Shown: piece after piece, positions 11,120 through 25,400 of the stretch
How positions within the stretch are numbered: the stretch's first letter is position 1
How the letters are laid out: every line of letters starts with the position of its first letter
Assembly: GCF_000003815.2 (NCBI RefSeq)
Contig: NC_049992.1
Coordinates: 4,533,578-4,579,101 of the forward strand
Direction of reading: 5' to 3'
Origin: Branchiostoma floridae
Lineage: Eukaryota > Chordata > Leptocardii > Amphioxiformes > Branchiostomatidae
Length of the DNA stretch: 45,524 nucleotides
Made by a program: the position numbers and the translations under genes
The notes under the pieces: generated by a model
The model's database searches: none
Seen by the model: only the letters and a program-made list of their open reading frames with translations
What the model was told of the DNA's origin: nothing

Positions 11120-11345
11120 ACCATTTTTCAGTGTGCTAAGAGCTTACGTGCATGAAATGTCAACAACTTAAAAGTCAGTATTAAAAAAGGTGTCAAAGCT
11201 CTACCAGTTCCAGACTCATTGTTGCAAAACGATCTTTTCCTTTAAATCGTGCGATACTTACAAATAAACCAGGTTTCTTTCATCTCCAGTAGACAGTTTT
11301 GATTTGATTTCTGTTTTCACTGACTGGCCATGTTTTACATATTCT
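11120..11345 (+). repeat. Older duplicated block, copy 1
   Basis: CAGTGTGCTAAGAGCTTA, TTCCAGACTCATTGT, TCTTTCATCTCCAGTAGAC and CACTGACTGGCCAT occur in the same order and spacing at 12440-12905 with many differences. This copy lacks the MITE found in the second one. Confidence 0.7.
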
Positions 11346-11546
11346 GGAAAACCCAAAACTGATTCAATAGTGCAAACTTAAAAACAGAAAGTTTGGCCCC
11401 CCAAAAAAGTTGCTTTCAGCTTAACACAGTACAGTATACGGAACGATATATTTTCATTTTTTTCTCTTTATTATTAAATTCTTTGACTTTTGAATTCACA
11501 TTTAGAATTCTATGACAATAGCATCCATTTTTCAATATTATGTTCA
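11173..11546 (+). repeat. 374-bp exact duplicate, left of gap
   Basis: By reading, it is identical to 11647-12020. The pair flanks a 100-N gap. See the matching finding on a likely assembly artefact. Confidence 0.9.
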
Positions 11547-11646
11547 NNNNNNNNNNNNNNNNNNNNNNNNNNNNNNNNNNNNNNNNNNNNNNNNNNNNNN
11601 NNNNNNNNNNNNNNNNNNNNNNNNNNNNNNNNNNNNNNNNNNNNNN
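11547..11646. other. Assembly gap (100 N)
   Basis: Exactly 100 N, the conventional size for an unknown-length gap. Confidence 0.99.
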
Positions 11647-12020
11647 AGTCAGTATTAAAAAAGGTGTCAAAGCTCTACCAGTTCCAGACTCATTGTTGCA
11701 AAACGATCTTTTCCTTTAAATCGTGCGATACTTACAAATAAACCAGGTTTCTTTCATCTCCAGTAGACAGTTTTGATTTGATTTCTGTTTTCACTGACTG
11801 GCCATGTTTTACATATTCTGGAAAACCCAAAACTGATTCAATAGTGCAAACTTAAAAACAGAAAGTTTGGCCCCCCAAAAAAGTTGCTTTCAGCTTAACA
11901 CAGTACAGTATACGGAACGATATATTTTCATTTTTTTCTCTTTATTATTAAATTCTTTGACTTTTGAATTCACATTTAGAATTCTATGACAATAGCATCC
12001 ATTTTTCAATATTATGTTCA
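11647..12020 (+). repeat. 374-bp exact duplicate, right of gap
   Basis: Repeats 11173-11546 base for base as far as I can read. Confidence 0.9.
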
Positions 12021-12230
12021 ATGTACAGCATATATGTACCAATATTACAGCTGTTGATTGAAAACTTTTCATTTTATTTTAGAAATAGACAAATATTGAT
12101 CCACATATAGATGTCATCCATGTAATCAAATCAACATGGCCTTAGCATTTGTGTGCTGTTGAAGCAGGAATGGGAATTGCTGTCTGTGTTACTGAATAAT
12201 TTGTTTTTCTGCTCATCACCATCACAGAAA

Positions 12231-12285
12231 TACTGTAAATTCATTTATGTTTGCGGAGACTTTAGTTTGTGACAGGGGTAAAGAT
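12231..12285 (+). repeat. MITE fragment, TACTGTAAAT family
   Basis: TACTGTAAATTCATTTATGT followed by TTGCGGAGAC matches the left end of the 12461 copy. The right terminus was not found, so it is either a decayed or a partial copy. Confidence 0.5.
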
Positions 12286-12439
12286 GGCCTTTGTCATTAC
12301 GAAAGGGGTATTATATGTGGCGGATGGTGGTTGAATACATGTTGGCAGTGGGATAGTTTCACAGTGGAGAGGTTCTTGCAAAAAGATGTGAACATATATT
12401 CACAGCAAACTACAAGTACATCGTTAGAATACACATTCT

Positions 12440-12910
12440 TCAGTGTGCTAAAAGCTAACATACTGTAAATGCATTTAAGTTCACTTCATGGGGATTTACT
12501 TTCGCGGTAGCGGGAAAATGGAGCTTTCGCGGTGGTTTTAAGTTCGTGGTAGCGCCATAGTCTGTAGTCTCATACTACAGTCTGTGAAATGTTCGCAGTG
12601 ATTTTAAGTTTGTGATGAAGTGGTCACCGCGAAAACTGCGAACATAAAACCACCGCGAACATTTCTGCATTTACAGTATTGGAAATGTTGTCATCTACTA
12701 GTAGTGAGTATAAAATCGGCTTCAAAGCCCTGCAAGTTCCAGACTCATTGTAGAATTGTTATCAAAACAATCTTACAGCTGTAATAAATTTTTTTCTCTC
12801 TTTAAAACTGTGCGAGATTTACAAATGAACTAAGTATCTTTCATCTCCAGCAGACGCTTTTGTCTTTTGATTTGATTGCTTTGTCTTTTTTACTGACTGG
12901 CCATATTTTT
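12440..12910 (+). repeat. Older duplicated block, copy 2, interrupted by a MITE
   Basis: Shares CAGTGTGCTAAAAGCTAA, TTCCAGACTCATTGT, TCTTTCATCTCCAGCAGAC and ACTGACTGGCCAT with 11120-11345. The extra length is the element at 12461-12678. Confidence 0.7.
12461..12678. mobile_element. MITE, palindromic, TA-flanked
   Basis: The ends TACTGTAAATGCATTTAAG and its near reverse complement at 12663-12678 (GCATTTACAGTA) bound 218 bp. The interior carries TTCGCGGT words on one arm and ACCGCGAA words on the other. Flanking TA on both sides suggests a TA target duplication as for Tc1/mariner-type elements. There is no coding capacity. Confidence 0.8.
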
Positions 12911-13105
12911 CTCCTGATGAACAAAACATTATAAAAACTCATTAATAGGATTGAGTCTTAGAGACGTATCTAGATGAAAACACACTGTAAAATCCTTGTT
13001 ATGGAAATAAAGCTTAGATTCAAATTAAGCCGTTTTATCACTTTACTTTAATCCACCCACTCAGACGTTTTTTATTTGATTGGCAATGCTGCTATTGTTC
13101 AGTTT

Positions 13106-13420
13106 GTCTTGATTATTCATTTGTGACCTTTCACAAGTATGGCAAGTATCGTGACATCTGACTGCTATGCTCCCACGCAATTTTATTTGAAGGCACACCT
13201 TTCCGACCTTTTCAGCTGATTCTTGAGCAAGAGGGCATCGCAAAAATAAAGGACTGTAGGGAAAAGCTATCATATATAATATTTTTTTTAAAATCTTATT
13301 ATTCATTTGTGACCTTTCACAAGTATGGCAAGTATTGTCACATCTGCTCTCCTGCACTCCCACACAAGTCTTGATATTTTATTCAAAGGCCACACCTTTC
13401 AAACATTTTCAGCTGATTCT
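13106..13420 (+). repeat. Two tandem units of about 190 bp
   Basis: TTATTCATTTGTGACCTTTC followed by ACAAGTATGGCAAGTAT occurs at about 13112 and 13302. Both units continue with matching CACATCTG, CCCACRCAA, ACACCTTTC and TTTTCAGCTGATTCTT blocks. Confidence 0.75.
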
Positions 13421-13660
13421 TTTTCTGAATATTTATTAAAGATTAGTGAGTAGGTCCCTCTCCATCTGCCTAACTGCTCTTGTAGCGTATAGTGTATGCA
13501 CACTTAACGTGGGCCAATGTTTGTATTTTTACAGCCCAAATAAATGTCAGTGAGATTCTGCAATCCAGTCAAATCTTACATCTGTCACTTGTCACTTGTG
13601 CAGGTTTGCATGGAGCCTGGCATAAACATCACAGTCATTACACATTCACATTCCAACAGC

Positions 13661-15779
<2,119 letters not shown>

Positions 15780-16103
15780 ATCTTTATTGCATATCCATGC
15801 CCGAGGGCTAAATGCACAAAGGGGCCACATATGGTCTTACGAATGCAGAGGAAAAAAAGAAACTAGACTTATACAAACTTTTAAACTAGTCTCTAAATGG
15901 CTGCATCTAACATGTTCTTCTCTCTTTTTGAAACACATGGAGACATATTTACATATTGTGTCGATAGCATGATCGTCCTTGCATAACATCAAGTACTTAA
16001 ACAGGTCTTGTTTTGACATTTTCTTACAGATATTGTCTATTTGTAAAGTATTAAATAGGGATTGGCGTTCGTATTTATATTCATTCACATCATGTAGATT
16101 CAT
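15780..16103 (-). pseudogene. LINE 3' end fragment (minus)
   Basis: On the minus strand the frame at 16103-15837 shows the late-RT signature ERQSLFNTLQ, FKYLM and YVSMCFKKREE, typical of the extreme C-terminus of Jockey/CR1-group reverse transcriptases. It is followed by a tail with GGGCATGGATATGCAATAAA ending near 15782. The 5' side is cut off at about 16105, exactly where the plus-strand LINE begins. Confidence 0.6.
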
Positions 16104-16109
16104 TTATAT

Positions 16110-18770
16110 TCATTCACACCGCCAGCAGAGACATTCAACCTCCCGAGCACAGCCACCGACGGACTACTTAATATAGCAATTGGAGACTTTAACAGCCATA
16201 GCACCACCTGGGGCTACCGGCAAACAAACGAGGATGGTGACCTCGTCGAAAACTGGGCTGATACGAATCGGATGTCCCTCATACATGACCCAAAACTCCC
16301 AGCCTCTTTCAACAGCTCCAGATGGAAACGTGGATACAACCCTGACCTAGTGTTCGCCTCCGAAACCATTGCTAGTCAATGCGAGAAGGAAGTGCTGCAA
16401 CCAGTTCCACACTCCCAACATCGCCCAATCGTGCTCAGAGTGAACGCAGTCATCACACCACGAACAGTTCCCCTCCGACGGAGGTTCAACCTGAAGAAGA
16501 CTAACTGGGAAAAGTTTGCCGAAGACCTGGATCTATACATCCAGGACCTACCTGCATCGACTGAACACTATGACACCTTTGTAAAAATGATAAAGAAATC
16601 CTCACGGCAAAACATCCCCCGAGGATGTCGGACAAAGTACATCCCAGGCCTGAATGAGGATTCCAAGGCACTGTACGAAGAATACGTCAACTGCTTTGAG
16701 TCCGACCCCTTCAGCGCAGAAACACTCGAGTGCGGAGAGCTACTCACACGCACAATCACGGAAAGTCGGCAGAGGCGATGGCGGGAGTTTGTTGAATCAA
16801 CTGACCTGACTCACAGCAGCCGGAAGGCATGGAAGAACATTCGAATCCTTGGGAATGACTTTACTAAAGCACAACCAGTGCCACAAGTCACTGCAGACCA
16901 AGTTGCCCACCAACTCCTTGTGAACAGTCATGGTAACCCTAACCACCACCCCCCAAGAGCCAAACTCCCACAAGCAGATGCCACAAGCTCTGAAGGAACC
17001 TCACCTTTCACAAGGCCATTCAGCTTGGACGAGCTATGCAATGCCATCAAGGACATGAAAAACAATAAAGCAGCTGGACTTGATGACATTTTATGCGAGC
17101 AGATCAAACACTTTGGTCCTCTTGCACTTCAGTGGCTGCTCAACATGTTCAACCACAGTCTGAGCACCAACAGGATCCCCAAGATTTGGAGGAAATCTAG
17201 AGTGATCGCCTTACTAAAACCTGGCAAAGATCCCTCCATACCCAAGAACTACAGGCCGATCTCCCTGCTATGCCATACATACAAGCTGTTTGAAAGACTA
17301 CTACTCAACCGCATCGCACCAGTTGTGGATGAGTTCCTAATTCCTGAGCAGGCAGGATTCAGACCAGGAAAGTCATGTACTGGCCAACTTCTGAACCTAA
17401 CACAGTACATCGAGGATGGCTACGAGAAAGGCTTGATCACAGGAACTGTCTTTGTGGACCTCTCTGCAGCATATGACACCGTGAACCACAGGATCCTTAC
17501 AAAAAAGCTCTTTGAGATAACGAAGGATGTAAGACTCACCGAACTGATCCAGAACCTACTTTCAAACAGACGGTTCTTTGTAGACCTGAATGGAAACCGC
17601 AGTAGATGGCGAAGGCAGAAAAACGGTCTCCCCCAAGGCAGCGTCCTTGCCCCGCTGCTCTTCAACATCTACACAAATGACCAACCAGGACATCCCGATA
17701 CCAGGAGATTCCTGTTTGCTGACGACCTCAGCATCGGCGCACAGGGAAGGACTTTCAAGGAAGTAGAGAACACCCTCACTGAAGCCCTTGCAGGCCTCAC
17801 CCCTTATTACGAAGCAAACCACCTGCGAGCTAACCCAGACAAAACACAGGTTAGTGTCTTCCACCTGAAAAACCGGGAAGCAAACCGCCAACTGAAGGTA
17901 TGCTGGCAGGGCAAGTGGCTGACTAGCACCAACAAGCCAGTCTACCTCGGCACCACCTTAGACAGGACCCTGTCATACAAAACCCACATCCTGAACACCA
18001 GAATGAAAGTGGATGCCAGGAATAACATCCTTAAGAAGCTTACAAACACTAAATGGGGCGCAGATGCCAGTACCGTGCGAGCTACAGCTCTTGGACTGTG
18101 TTTTTCTACTGCAGAGTATGCGGCTCCCGTGTGGTGCAGGTCAGCGCACACCGCAAAGCTGGACACGGCCTTGAACTCAGCTTGTAGAGCCGTCTCGGGA
18201 TGTCTACGTGCCACCAGAGTCGATGACCTGTACCTGCTGTGTGGTATTGCTCCCCCACACATCAGAAGAGCCGTTGCAGCTCAACGAGAAAAACTGAAAC
18301 AAGAGACTGACCCTCACCATGTACTCCACCTGCACACTCCTGTGCCAAAGAGACTGAAGTCGAGACGTAGTTTCATGTACTCAGTCGAAGCGCTCAGCAG
18401 GAGTGCAGAGTCTCAGAGGATGGCCATGTGGTCCCACCACCTCCAGACTGCACCACACAGACTTAACATCGCCCCAAAGGAATCTCTTCCTCCAGGAGCA
18501 GAGGAGGCATGGCCAACCTGGTCATGTCTCAACCGCCTTAGAACAGGCACAGGAAGATGCAAGTCCCTCATGGCAAAGTGGGGTCTCAGCCCAGACGGAC
18601 AGACTGCTTGTGACTGTGGACAGGAGCAGACTATGAAACATCTTCTTGTCTGCCCCCTCCTGTCCGAACCATGCACCAAAGAAGACCTGGAAGCTTTGAC
18701 CCCCAGAGGAAGGGAGTGCGTGGATTATTGGAGTGGAACAGTGTAGTGATGACACGAAGAAGAAGACATC
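16110..18770 (+). mobile_element. LINE with long uninterrupted endonuclease-RT-zinc-knuckle ORF
   Basis: The frame is open from about 16104 to the TAG at 18744-18746. It begins inside the apurinic endonuclease domain (GDFNSHSTTWGY at about 16182, YNPDLVFAS) and continues through a linker. RT motifs follow: NKAAGLDDI, KNYRPISLL, EQAGFRPGKSC, VFVDLSAAYDTVNH, GLPQGSVLAPLLF, FLFADDLSIG and NPDKTQVSVF, then the thumb VYLGTTLD. The ORF ends in a Cys/His knuckle (CDCGQEQTMKHLLVC). The 3' end is GATGACACGAAGAAGAAG. The 5' end is truncated, so ORF1 and the catalytic N-terminal endonuclease residues are absent, yet about 870 codons lack any stop, which points to a young insertion. The first in-frame ATG is at 16272. 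Confidence 0.92.
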
Positions 18771-19336
18771 ATGTACATGACGAGCATCAGTAATTGGTTC
18801 ACTAACCACATGTCCTTTTTAACCAACAGAAGATGCATATTGCTACACTTCTAAAGCAAAACAGTGGCTTCATGCTTGTAAAATAAAGGACAGTGTCATT
18901 GTGACAGAGAACCTTTTTTCCTCCTTATCTTTTTCTTCCTTTTCTTCAATTGTTCTAATATAACTTAAAGTTTGTGATAAAGTCTGCATTTTTGCCAAGA
19001 TTAAGACACTATCATTCATTTCTTACTTTTCTTCCTTTTGCCATAATTTCTTCCATTTGCATTCCGATATTCCTCCCTTTCTTTGTAACATGTTGATTGG
19101 AATATAGTAAGTATAGATTATAATTTCAAATTATGCAATTTAATCTCTACAACTGGATAAAAACGAAGGTGTCTCTCAAAACATCTCAAAAAGTAAATTT
19201 CCAGTTGCAGATTGAACTGTATTTGAAATTCTAAACTTACTTTGATAGATTAAATCACTTCAGATAACAACTCTTTCTTTCATATCATGGAATAAAGAAC
19301 TGAATTTTGCACATAGATCAATGAAGTCATCGTCAT
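18771..19336. other. 3' flank of gene A
   Basis: Probably holds the 3' untranslated region of gene A on the minus strand. An ATTAAA word on the minus strand near 19138-19143 is a possible poly(A) signal. Nothing else was seen. Confidence 0.35.
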
Positions 19337-19450
19337 TCATTCCCACCCATGTTTTTTACCCTTGCAAATGTATGCAAATTTATTGTTACAATTCTGGTCG
19401 GTCCACTTTCCCTTGCGCCTGTAATCTCCCCAGAGCCATTGCTTTCCGTC
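19337..19450 (-). CDS. Gene A C-type lectin exon 3 and stop
   Basis: 114 nt including TGA at 19339-19337. It encodes [19 protein letters not shown] and FAYICK, the last two cysteines, then a nine-residue basic tail. The WND motif of calcium-dependent lectins is WTD here. Confidence 0.88.
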   Translation of the reverse strand, partial: DGKQWLWGDYRRKGKWTDQNCNNKFAYICKGKKHGWE

Positions 19451-22400
19451 CTGTTGAAAATAGTAATATTTAACACTAAAGTTAAAGACGTTCCCACGCC
19501 ATACTATGCTTTATAGGGCAGCGTCCATCTCCATTTCCTTAGCCCTTGGGCCACACAGCCGTGCAATCAGTGATCATATTATGACAAGAAGCTAGTCCAC
19601 TGTTACATTTTGTAGTGATGCATGTTTTTTTCTTCAACTTGAAGGCTTTTGTCAAGATTTCATTTTGAGGTCAATATTTAAACGAACAGAACTTTTCATC
19701 TAATAAAACATCAATTTTTAATGAATCGGCCCCGTGGTAAAACTGACGAAATACAAAATAGACATTTATCTCAATTTCTGTATGCAGAACAATACAATAA
19801 AACAGTATAAAACCCTTCGTTATTATAATCAGATGACTAATCAACGTAAATGAGTAAAAAAATGTCCATTGTACCACCTACAACAAGATGGTATGGAATC
19901 GAATTGTTTATTGTTTATTGACTCGTTTAGTTGTTGACAGCTAATCACTACAACATCTACTCTTCCAGGAGCAGTAGTTAAAGTAAATTTACACATAACT
20001 TGTACACAACATATATGTCATTCAAAATATCATTAAAAAAAAGAAGCACCCACCTTGGAGGATATACCAGCACACGAAGCATCTAAAGTCCAGAGACCAA
20101 TCTTGTCGGGTTCACCTGGTGCCCAGTTAGTGTAGTACACTTCGGTTCCATCTGACCACTTATTCCACCCGCCATACACCCGTTTCATTCCAAACCAGAC
20201 ATCTGTCCCATCTACCCGGGCTGAATTGGAGAAAAAAGTTTTAATTTAACGTAATACTTTTCGTTACGTTACATGAGTGCGACGAATCGTGCAGTCTGGA
20301 GAAATATCACAGAGGGAGCAAGGGGCCAGTCACTGGCCTAGGCACTTAGGCAGGTAATACTTTTCATTACATTTGTTTAAACCTTCCTTTATTCATGAGA
20401 AGCTCAAATCGGCCTGCAGGCCGCTTTTCATTGAGGTCATGAGGGAAGAGGCAAGGGCAGAGTATATAACAGAGATACAGTTTACATCGTTTAAAGTCCT
20501 TAAAAATTTATAAGTCTATATACACAATTTTACATGCATGTTACAAAATACACGATAGATAGAACTGCTACATGATCCAAGCCCTTCCATTTTGGCCGTT
20601 CCCATTACTTTAAGAGTCACATTGTGTAGCCTTTTATGTATACGGTTCATTATTCAATGAATGTTTATTGTGTCTGAGCCAATAACTCTCTCTTTTCTTC
20701 TAAAATTTCCTCAGACTCTTGTGCTAGACATAGTATAACTTCCTAAGGCTTAGGTCACATTTCAAGAAAGGGGCCCGGCCGGGCAGCTTTCGGGAGCGAA
20801 AAGAATGATATAACAGACAAAATCAAAATACACAAAATGTCAAAAGTAAGATTCAAGGGCATAGTTTGTTTATTTTTCTAGGTATATAATTTGATTTTTC
20901 GTTTCTTAAAACATCCCGGCCGGACCCCGGCTTGGAAATGTGACCGAGACCTAAAGGGAGTAGATCGATCCTATTGAAACCAGAAGACATCCATTCCCCT
21001 ATTTCATACACTTAAATTCTTTAAAAAAACACATTCCTAGACAAACCATCGATCACAAAATATATCAGATTCTGTCCTTTTATCTTCACCATAACTGAAA
21101 GGCGAGGAGAAGTTGAATTTATCTAAAGATAGTTTTATCTTGTATCTGTTAAATATACTTTCTTCAACATGCCTTGTTGTGACCTGCCCAGTGTGGCTCT
21201 AATGTGCAATAAAGGTGTCATTTACTTAAATCCTTAGACGATAAAGAGCTGTCCATAACGTACCACGAGTAATCAAAGAACTGACGAAGTTCATCTCGGC
21301 CTGGCCATTGATAGAAGCAAGATTTGCCCGCTGATTTTTACACCTTGTGTTTGCTGTGTGCCAGTTGACTCTCTCTGTCACCAGCTTGTAGCAGTGCTTG
21401 TTGTATTTTTTCCAGCCACTCTGGCATTCACGGGCTGCAAAAAAATCCATGTACGTACATCATCGAAAAGGTTCATCAGTCCCTTCCAAAACTCAGTTCA
21501 ATAGTCGAAACACACCCAGTAGAAGAGGAGATATCTCCTGTGTGTATCTCCCTTTTTTCCCCTAGTTAGAGGGTTCCTATCCTTACCACCAATCAAGGAC
21601 TGTGATTCCAATGTGTTTCTCTTGCGTTTGATTGTAATCTATCATCACTGGGAGAGTGACATAAACTACAACGAGGCACTGCCACCCCCCAGTGAGGCAC
21701 TTCCCCCTGGAGCAGACCTACCGAGGAGGGAGTGGGCAACTCTAAACAGGGCGAGGTCAAAGGTGGGAAAAACTGGTGATAACATGCTGAAATGGGGCAA
21801 ATCCACAAGTGCTGCTTGCCCTTGCGGAGACGATCAACAAACAATACAACATCTGATGCAACACTGTGAGCTCGGCCCCAGCTGTTCAGACAGTGACCTA
21901 AGGGAGGCCAACGAGGTGGCCCGCTGTTGGATTGGAATTTGGAGCGGCAAGATATGATGATTACTGGGAGGAGAGGATACTGCATTTAGCAGACAGCAGT
22001 CTGGCAGGTCCTTGTTTTTGTCAGAGCAATACACTCATTTGACCTTAATTTTTAGGCAAGCCTGGGATGTTGTACAATGCAAACACATTAAACATCAAAC
22101 ACATTACAACATCGCAACACAGAAACTATTAAGACTAATTCACCTTTATTCGTTGGGTAACCTATATCCGTTGCTTTTAAATGCAGGGTACGTGGGCACA
22201 TCAAGTCGACAGGTGATAGTTTTAAACTGCAATATCCTGAAAATATTGCAATTTGAAACTAACTTCCGTTGACGTGATATCCCCAAATACCCTGTTATTA
22301 AAAACAACGGATATAGGTAATTCAACGGATAAAGGTGAACTAGCGTTACACAATATAGGCAACGAAACAATTGTACAATATAAGCAAGGTGTATTACAAT

Positions 22401-25400
22401 AGTGTGGTGTGTAACGTTATGTGGAGATATTCTGTGAATCATTTTTATTTCAAAATGTACAAACAAGAACCAAGGAAATAATTTGGTGTGGCCTTACCGG
22501 GGCATTATCAATAATCAATAACTAGTTTTGCCTCAGCTTGCATATAAATTAGATGGAGCACCTAAAGGATCAATGTGAAATTAGGCCACAGTAATGTCAA
22601 TTCTGTTTATTTGATTATAGCAGAAAATATTTCAGTAACCTTTCTGACAGTTCTGTCCAATCCATCCAGTTGAGCAGGTACATTTGTAGCCACCATCTTT
22701 GTTCACACAATATCCATGGTAGCATGGATACTTGATACATTCATTTATGTCTATGATAAAGAAAAAGACATCAACAATAGAATAAACATACTCTTCTTGT
22801 CAAAGGTAATATAACCTACTATAAATAAAGAAAAGGAAAGTAAAAGAACAGAGGGGTGGATGGACAGACGAATGGAAACTCACCTTGCTGACAGTTCTGT
22901 CCAGTCCATCCAGGTAAGCAGGTACATTTATAGTCGCCATCTTTGTTCACACAGCGTCCATGTTGGCATGGGTTTCTGATACACTCGTTGATGTCTGTTT
23001 GGTAAAGCATGAAATAATGGCTACATCATTAAGATATAAGAGTTAAAAAGAAAGAAAAAGAATGGATGGATGGATGGATGGATGGATGGATGGATGGATG
23101 GATGGATGGATGGATGGATGGATGGATGGATGGATGGATGGATGGATGGATGAATGGATGGATGGATGGATGGACGAATGGATGGATGTGTGGATGGATG
23201 GATGGATGGATGGATGGACGGATGGATGGGTGGATGGGTGGATGGATGGATAGAACTGGGAACTTACTCTTACCTCGCTGACAGTTCTGTCCAGTCCATC
23301 CAGGTGAGCAGGTACATTTGTAGCCACCATCCTGATTCACACAGCGTCCATGTTGGCATGGGTTCCTGGTACACTCATCTATGTCTGTGAGACAACAGAA
23401 TGATACCATTTTGCGCCAAAACCATCTGAGATGGAAAGTCAAGTTGTCTACAGCACCTGGCAAATGCTGTGAACAATGATGACAAATTATTCCATAATTA
23501 TTGAGTTTCTTTAACCAAAACCAAAAAACTTCATCTACCTTTCGTAAGGCGTAAGGCATAATGTACTACTATGATATTAATTATCCACAATTCAAATGCT
23601 AAGTACAATTGAAGTTAATAAAAGAACTATAATATATAAATAACTCACCTTGCTGGTAGTTCTTCCCAGTCCATCCAGGTGAGCAGGTACATTTGTAGCC
23701 GTCATCTTGATTCACACAGCGTGCATTTTGGCATGGGTTTCTGGTGCACCTGTCTCCGTCTGTGTGATGAGAAAAAGCAGTGATAATGGGCAAAAAACAA
23801 ATATGATTTAAGACAAGTTCATGAGAAGAAAAGGTCTTTAAAAACGATGGAGATATACTGGAATGTAAATGTGGCTACAATGCCGTGCTTGTTGGACCTG
23901 AAAAAAATCAGTAGGCCGGATTTTGGACCGAGTAGAAAATGACAATATTAAATCGGCAGATTTATAGGTTTTGGTGCTTACCAATTCAAGAAAATAACAG
24001 TAGTTTAGACTATAAAAGTCATATATACCAAGTTTTTATGTTACCTTCACAGTAGGGAACATATTGTTTTTGCTTTGTTTCTTCTTCTTTTCCCCACAAA
24101 TAAGGTCAACGACCTGGACCAGACGGCTGTCACCATGGTAACCGGTAAAGTAGCAGGCACCATGTTGTGTTCGGTTACATAATGTAGCAAATGTCAGATC
24201 TAGAGGGGCTCGGGTCACTACATTTAGAAATGTGTTCAAATAAGAATGAACAAAACCGTTGCCAGTGTTAGACTACAACATGTGAAGGTAACATTCTGTA
24301 TTGCTTGCAAATATTACCTTTCTAGTTATATTCGAATTTACAGCGTTCACATGAAGACAGGGTTTTAAACGCCAGTGTGAGATGGATACTCAACCAAATA
24401 GATCCCTTTGTAGAAAATTGGACTATCGTTTTTTAGTATCGCTCAATCACAAATTTCCACAAATAATTAGGTCCAGGTAAAGGTCTTGATTCTCCGGACC
24501 GGTACACACCCCTTTTTGTATGGCTTCCCGATTATAACTGTGTGCTGAGCCTAATGGAATTAACACTGTGAGCAAAATACAAAATAAGACCAAGGTAGTA
24601 AGAGTGCAGCCGCCAATCACAAAGTTAAAAAGATTTATATTTGCTCACCAACACTTAGCACAGTCGTGACTGGCACAGCTGTTGGTGACTTCTCAGTGTT
24701 GAGGTCGGTACTTAGAAACGGTTCTGAGCGTCCTTCGAGTATCAGTGAAGCAAAAGGGACAGTGCTAGAGATGTTGTCCTTGAAGAATGATGCCCCCCTT
24801 GGAGTTACCTTTGTCGACACCGGTGTAGGTGTGGTAACGTTGAGGCCATTGATGTCTGTGGTATATACAGATTCCGAATAAAATTATAATCATACTACAC
24901 ATCACATGTACTTGACAAAACTATCAGCCAGAAAGAGAAAGTAAAAAAATTAAAATAATGACTACATAATTACATACCTGTACAAGTACATTATAATTCA
25001 AGACATATTATTCAAGACATTTATTATTACTTGACTTATGTCGGGTGTCGTTCTTCTTCTGCCCCCCCCCCCCCTCCGAAACCACTGTAGCAGCCCAGAA
25101 GGCAATATCATTATTAAGAAGGAGAATAAAAGTTAATTAGAAATAAAGAAAGGAAGAATCAATGAATAGATGGATGCCTGGAAATGGGAACTTACTCTTA
25201 CCTTGCTGACAGTTCTGTCCAGTCCATCCAGGTGAGCAGGTACAATTGTAGCCGCCATCTTTGTTCACACAGCGTCCATGTTTGCATTGGTTCCTGGTAC
25301 ACTCATCTATGTCTGTTGTGAATTGATGAAATACAAATAGGCCGCATTGGTTCCTGGTACACTTATTAATTTCTATTTGGTAAAGTATGAAATAATGACT

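Noticed and set aside
23062-23559. Met-Asp-Gly-Trp and Ile-His-Pro-Ser repeat frames
   Set aside because: They are translations of the GGAT microsatellite in the intron. The EGF exon at the end of one frame is real and listed separately.
24036-24239. 67-codon minus frame in gene A between EGF exon 4 and stalk exon 2
   Set aside because: It lies inside the dispersed element at 23865-24515 and lacks splice-site support.
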